A DNA stretch of 64,000 nucleotides from Chitinophaga filiformis (GTDB lineage: Bacteria > Bacteroidota > Bacteroidia > Chitinophagales > Chitinophagaceae). Positions 61,349-64,000 of the stretch are shown here, piece after piece. The stretch lies in NCBI RefSeq assembly GCF_900102545.1, contig NZ_FNBN01000006.1, positions 248,001 to 312,000 of the forward strand, in the 5' to 3' direction. The notes beneath the pieces were generated by a model, which did no database searches, had not been told where the DNA came from, and was given only the letters and a program-made list of their open reading frames with translations. The first letter of the stretch is position 1; the number at the start of each line of letters is the position of its first letter. The position numbers and the translations under genes were made by a program.

Positions 61349-62139
61349 CGATTATAATTTCCACCGCTATTGTTCTTTGCCTTAGCATTGCTATTATCTA
61401 TTTCCTGTTCCTCTATCAGCGGAAAAGATTCCGACATCAACAGGAGCTAGTTGAAATACGCGAAGCATTTAACCAAACCCTACTTCAGTCCAAGCTCGCC
61501 ATCCAGGAGCAAACCCTTGACCATATTTCCAAGGAGCTGCACGCTAACTTCAGCCATCTTGTTTCGCTGATCAATATAAATCTTTCCGAGGCCCTGCCCC
61601 AGATTCCGGTAGAACAACGTGAGAATATTATTGAAACGAAGTCGCTGGCCAAACAGCTGATGAGTGAATTAAAGGCCCTGAGCGCCAATCTTAATACCGA
61701 TCACATTATTCACATTGGTTTTGTAAAGGCATTGGATAATGAGCTAAGCAGACTTGCTAAAACGAAAAAATATGAGATTGTCATTGCCAAAACCGGTGAA
61801 GAGTACCGGATGTTACCAGAGCATGAAATCATTCTTTTCCGTTTGTGCCAGGAGGTATTAAACAATGTCGTAAAGTATGCGAAGGCGTCAAAGGTCTCCA
61901 CATCCCTTACCTTCTCTCCGGACCAATTTGAACTGACAATAGCGGATGACGGATCCGGATTTGATGTAGAAGAAGCTTTAAAACGAAGTGGGGAGAAACA
62001 AAGCACTGGCCTCCTTAACATCCGTAAAAGGGCGGCGCTTATTAATGCCGAATTTAATATTGCCAGTCGGGAAGGAGAAGGTACCTTAGTGTCGATAAAT
62101 ATACCACGTCCCGAAATACTTAAATCCCTCGTTTTATGA
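61318..62139 (+). CDS. Sensor histidine kinase (HisKA_3-like) with one N-terminal helix
   Basis: A kinase of 273 residues from MQTSTLATALTIIISTA (ATG 61318). One membrane helix, then a coiled segment with LDHISKELHANFSHLVSLIN, in which His75 is the likely phospho-site. The HATPase shows LCQEVLNNVVKYAKASKVST, the G1 box IADDGSGFD and GLLNIRKRAALINAEF. It belongs to the NarX/DesK class. It overlaps the regulator gene by four bases. Confidence 0.92.
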   Translation: MQTSTLATALTIIISTAIVLCLSIAIIYFLFLYQRKRFRHQQELVEIREAFNQTLLQSKLAIQEQTLDHISKELHANFSHLVSLININLSEALPQIPVEQRENIIETKSLAKQLMSELKALSANLNTDHIIHIGFVKALDNELSRLAKTKKYEIVIAKTGEEYRMLPEHEIILFRLCQEVLNNVVKYAKASKVSTSLTFSPDQFELTIADDGSGFDVEEALKRSGEKQSTGLLNIRKRAALINAEFNIASREGEGTLVSINIPRPEILKSLVL

Positions 62140-62813
62140 AAGACGCTGTCCCCAAACTGAATACACTGAACATTGCCATTGTCGACGACCACAATCTATT
62201 CCGCAAAGGCCTGATCAAGCTTATTAACCTCGGTAATGTACAGAACAGATATAACATCCTCTTTGAAGCAGACAATGGACATGAGCTCCAGGAAAGTATG
62301 AAACAGGTACCGTTTCCCGATATTATCCTGATGGATATCGAAATGCCGGATATGAACGGGTTTGAAGCCGTGGATTGGTTGCAACGCACGCATCCTTCTG
62401 TGAAAGTAATGGTGATATCCATGGTAGAATCAGATGAGGCGATCCTGCGCATGTTACGCCTGGGTGTAAAAGGATATCTATCCAAAGATATTGAAGTAGA
62501 AGATATGCATCGTGCACTGGAGACCATTGCCAATAATGGTTTCTATTATTCTGATACGGCAACCCAGGTTATGAATCACAATTTAAACGGTACAATAAGC
62601 AAAAATAAAGACGCTGTATATCTGTCAGAAAACGAAAGGGAATTCATTAAGCTTGCTGCTTCAGACCTGACTTACCAGCAGATTGCTGAAAAAATGAGCC
62701 TGAGCCCGAAGACTATTGATGGTTACCGGGAGGCACTCTTTCAACGTCTGAAAGTAAAGAACAGGGTGATGCTGGCACTTTATGCTGTAAAACATGGTAT
62801 TGTACAATTGTAG
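62136..62813 (+). CDS. NarL/LuxR-family response regulator
   Basis: A 225-residue regulator. The receiver domain has IAIVDDHNLFRKGL, Asp67 in IILMDIEMPDMNGFEA and the conserved lysine in GYLSKD. The DNA-binding part is LSENEREFIKLAASDLTYQQIAEKMSLSPKTIDGYREAL. It is the natural partner of the kinase directly upstream. Confidence 0.95.
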   Translation: MKDAVPKLNTLNIAIVDDHNLFRKGLIKLINLGNVQNRYNILFEADNGHELQESMKQVPFPDIILMDIEMPDMNGFEAVDWLQRTHPSVKVMVISMVESDEAILRMLRLGVKGYLSKDIEVEDMHRALETIANNGFYYSDTATQVMNHNLNGTISKNKDAVYLSENEREFIKLAASDLTYQQIAEKMSLSPKTIDGYREALFQRLKVKNRVMLALYAVKHGIVQL

Positions 62814-63048
62814 GCAGGCATCTTTTAAGGAAGATCTACTCAAATTTCCGAAAAGCATCCTATAAACATATTACATCCCCGGGGACTCATTATAGAATAT
62901 AGCAATCATTTGCCAAATTAAAAAATTTGCTTTCTATTAGAAACTCACTAATTTAACGTTAGATGCAATCGATTGGCAAGTCGAAACAAACGTTTACTTT
63001 TTAGATAAACTTTAATTCCCACATCCCCTTCACCTCAAAATTTCCGTT

Positions 63049-64000
63049 ATGAAAACATCCCTACGATGCGGCAGCATTATGCTGTTTTTATTTTCCATGT
63101 CCCCTCTGTTGCATGCCCAGGTTACATTATCGGCGAATGGGCCAGGTGATACATATGAGCTTATTCAAAGTGTTTTAGGCAGTGGCACGGCCGGAGAAGT
63201 GCCCGACTGCGGCCATACTTCTTTTGGCAGACATATTACCGAGGAATTTGATGCCCAGCTTAACAGATATGTTTTTGTATTCCATATTCACGTAACACCC
63301 GACAATGATCGCTGCAATGGCAGTACAGACAGGCAAAGGAATGAAATTAAAACACAGGGCTCCTCTCCTGCCAATGTGAAAGGCTCATTGAACGAAACCG
63401 TTACTTATCGCTGGAAATTCAAGCTGGACGCAGGCTTTAAACCTACGGCAAACTTTTGTCACATACACCAGATCAAAGCAGGTGATGGCGATGATGGCGC
63501 TCCTATCATTACCATTACACCACGTGCCGGCAATCCACAGAAACTGCAGATCATCCACAGTACTGGCAGTGGCGGCACCGGAGGAGAAGTTCATAGTGTA
63601 GATCTTTCTGCATTCAAAGGCGTATGGGTGGAAGTATTTGAGAAAATCAAATACAGCACGAGCGGTTCTTATGAGGTAGTAATAAAACGAGTCAGCGATG
63701 GCGCCACGCTGCTTACCTACAGCAATAGCAATATCAATATGTGGCGTGATGGAACTACCTTCTGCCGGCCCAAGTGGGGCATCTACCGTAGTCTCAACAG
63801 TATATCAGACCTGCGGGATGAACAGGTACGTTTTGCAGATTTCTGCATTGCGGAAGGCAATAATACCTGCCCAAGTGATGTAGGTAATGGTGGCGGTGGA
63901 GAAACAACCACATTAACGCCAAGCGCAGATGCCTACGTAAGAAGCGGCACTTATGCAGGTACAACACATGGCAGCACGGACCCCAGTATCCTGATTGCCA
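63049..64000 (+). CDS. Secreted polysaccharide lyase-like protein with DNRLRE domain, cut by the window edge
   Basis: The open frame from ATG 63049 runs past the window end (317 codons seen). A signal peptide (cut near LLHAQ) is followed by a beta-jelly-roll part: TDRQRNEIKTQGSSP, ETVTYRWKFKLDAGF, FCHIHQIKAG, RVSDGATLLTYSNSN, FCRPKWGIYRSLNSI and LRDEQVRFADFCI. These recall heparin lyase I-like and glucuronan-lyase-type jelly rolls. A glycine linker precedes TLTPSADAYVRSGTYAGT, the start of a DNRLRE/CBM96-like domain. The substrate is not known. Confidence 0.8.
   Translation, partial: MKTSLRCGSIMLFLFSMSPLLHAQVTLSANGPGDTYELIQSVLGSGTAGEVPDCGHTSFGRHITEEFDAQLNRYVFVFHIHVTPDNDRCNGSTDRQRNEIKTQGSSPANVKGSLNETVTYRWKFKLDAGFKPTANFCHIHQIKAGDGDDGAPIITITPRAGNPQKLQIIHSTGSGGTGGEVHSVDLSAFKGVWVEVFEKIKYSTSGSYEVVIKRVSDGATLLTYSNSNINMWRDGTTFCRPKWGIYRSLNSISDLRDEQVRFADFCIAEGNNTCPSDVGNGGGGETTTLTPSADAYVRSGTYAGTTHGSTDPSILIA

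Overview
The window looks like chromosome from a member of Bacteroidota, most likely Chitinophagaceae and Chitinophaga-like. The grounds are: an ECF sigma / FecR / SusC / SusD / SusE locus, Bacteroidota-type promoters (TTG or TTTG, about 19-20 bases, then TAnnTTTG) instead of -35/-10 boxes, families largely confined to this phylum (SusE, DUF4965 glutaminase-like, YiaAB, small KAG-type lipoprotein), many secreted carbohydrate-active enzymes, and long dispersed non-coding repeats. No rRNA, tRNA or CRISPR array was seen.

Layout. 0-5.3 kb: rpsL-rpsG on the minus strand without fusA after them, ilvE, then a forward run of an unknown gene, rdgB and a thioesterase. 5.3-11.8 kb: nitroreductase, a large MscS-type channel, a four-gene cluster (thioredoxin-like, ApbE flavin transferase, DUF4266 lipoprotein, DUF3570 outer-membrane protein) and a tiny lipoprotein. 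12-21.7 kb: a minus-strand polysaccharide utilisation locus running ECF sigma, FecR, SusC, SusD, SusE, GH76, which points to alpha-1,6-mannan. 22-29 kb: two small membrane proteins, an EamA exporter, a sialate O-acetylesterase and a DUF4965 protein. 29.1-32.2 kb: a repeat-rich region around a PepSY membrane protein whose 3' end has been copied in tandem. 32.2-36.7 kb: GH105, an unassigned six-hairpin-type glycosidase and an isoaspartyl peptidase.

37.8-45.4 kb is a forward operon built around polyamine chemistry at the membrane: AdoMet decarboxylase, DUF4178, a 59-residue membrane protein, DUF350, a membrane-fused aminopropyltransferase, a FAD amine oxidase, an unknown polytopic protein and a VIT1-like protein. 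A stand-alone GHKL ATPase converges on it. 48.6-51.7 kb holds two diverged copies of a methyltransferase plus Crp/Fnr regulator pair in different orientations. 51.7-57.1 kb holds CheB-type signalling: a stand-alone CheB, a giant CheB-CheR-PAS-histidine kinase gene broken by one in-frame TAG, and a single-domain response regulator.

57.5-59.9 kb is the best candidate for a little-described system: an operon of a caspase-like protease with a C-terminal extension, a membrane-anchored TIR-FGE fusion and a YegP (DUF1508) protein. It lies divergent to 60.2-62.8 kb, an operon of an unknown soluble protein, a polytopic membrane protein, a histidine kinase and a LuxR-type regulator. The window ends inside a secreted protein resembling polysaccharide lyases, with the start of a DNRLRE/CBM96-like domain.
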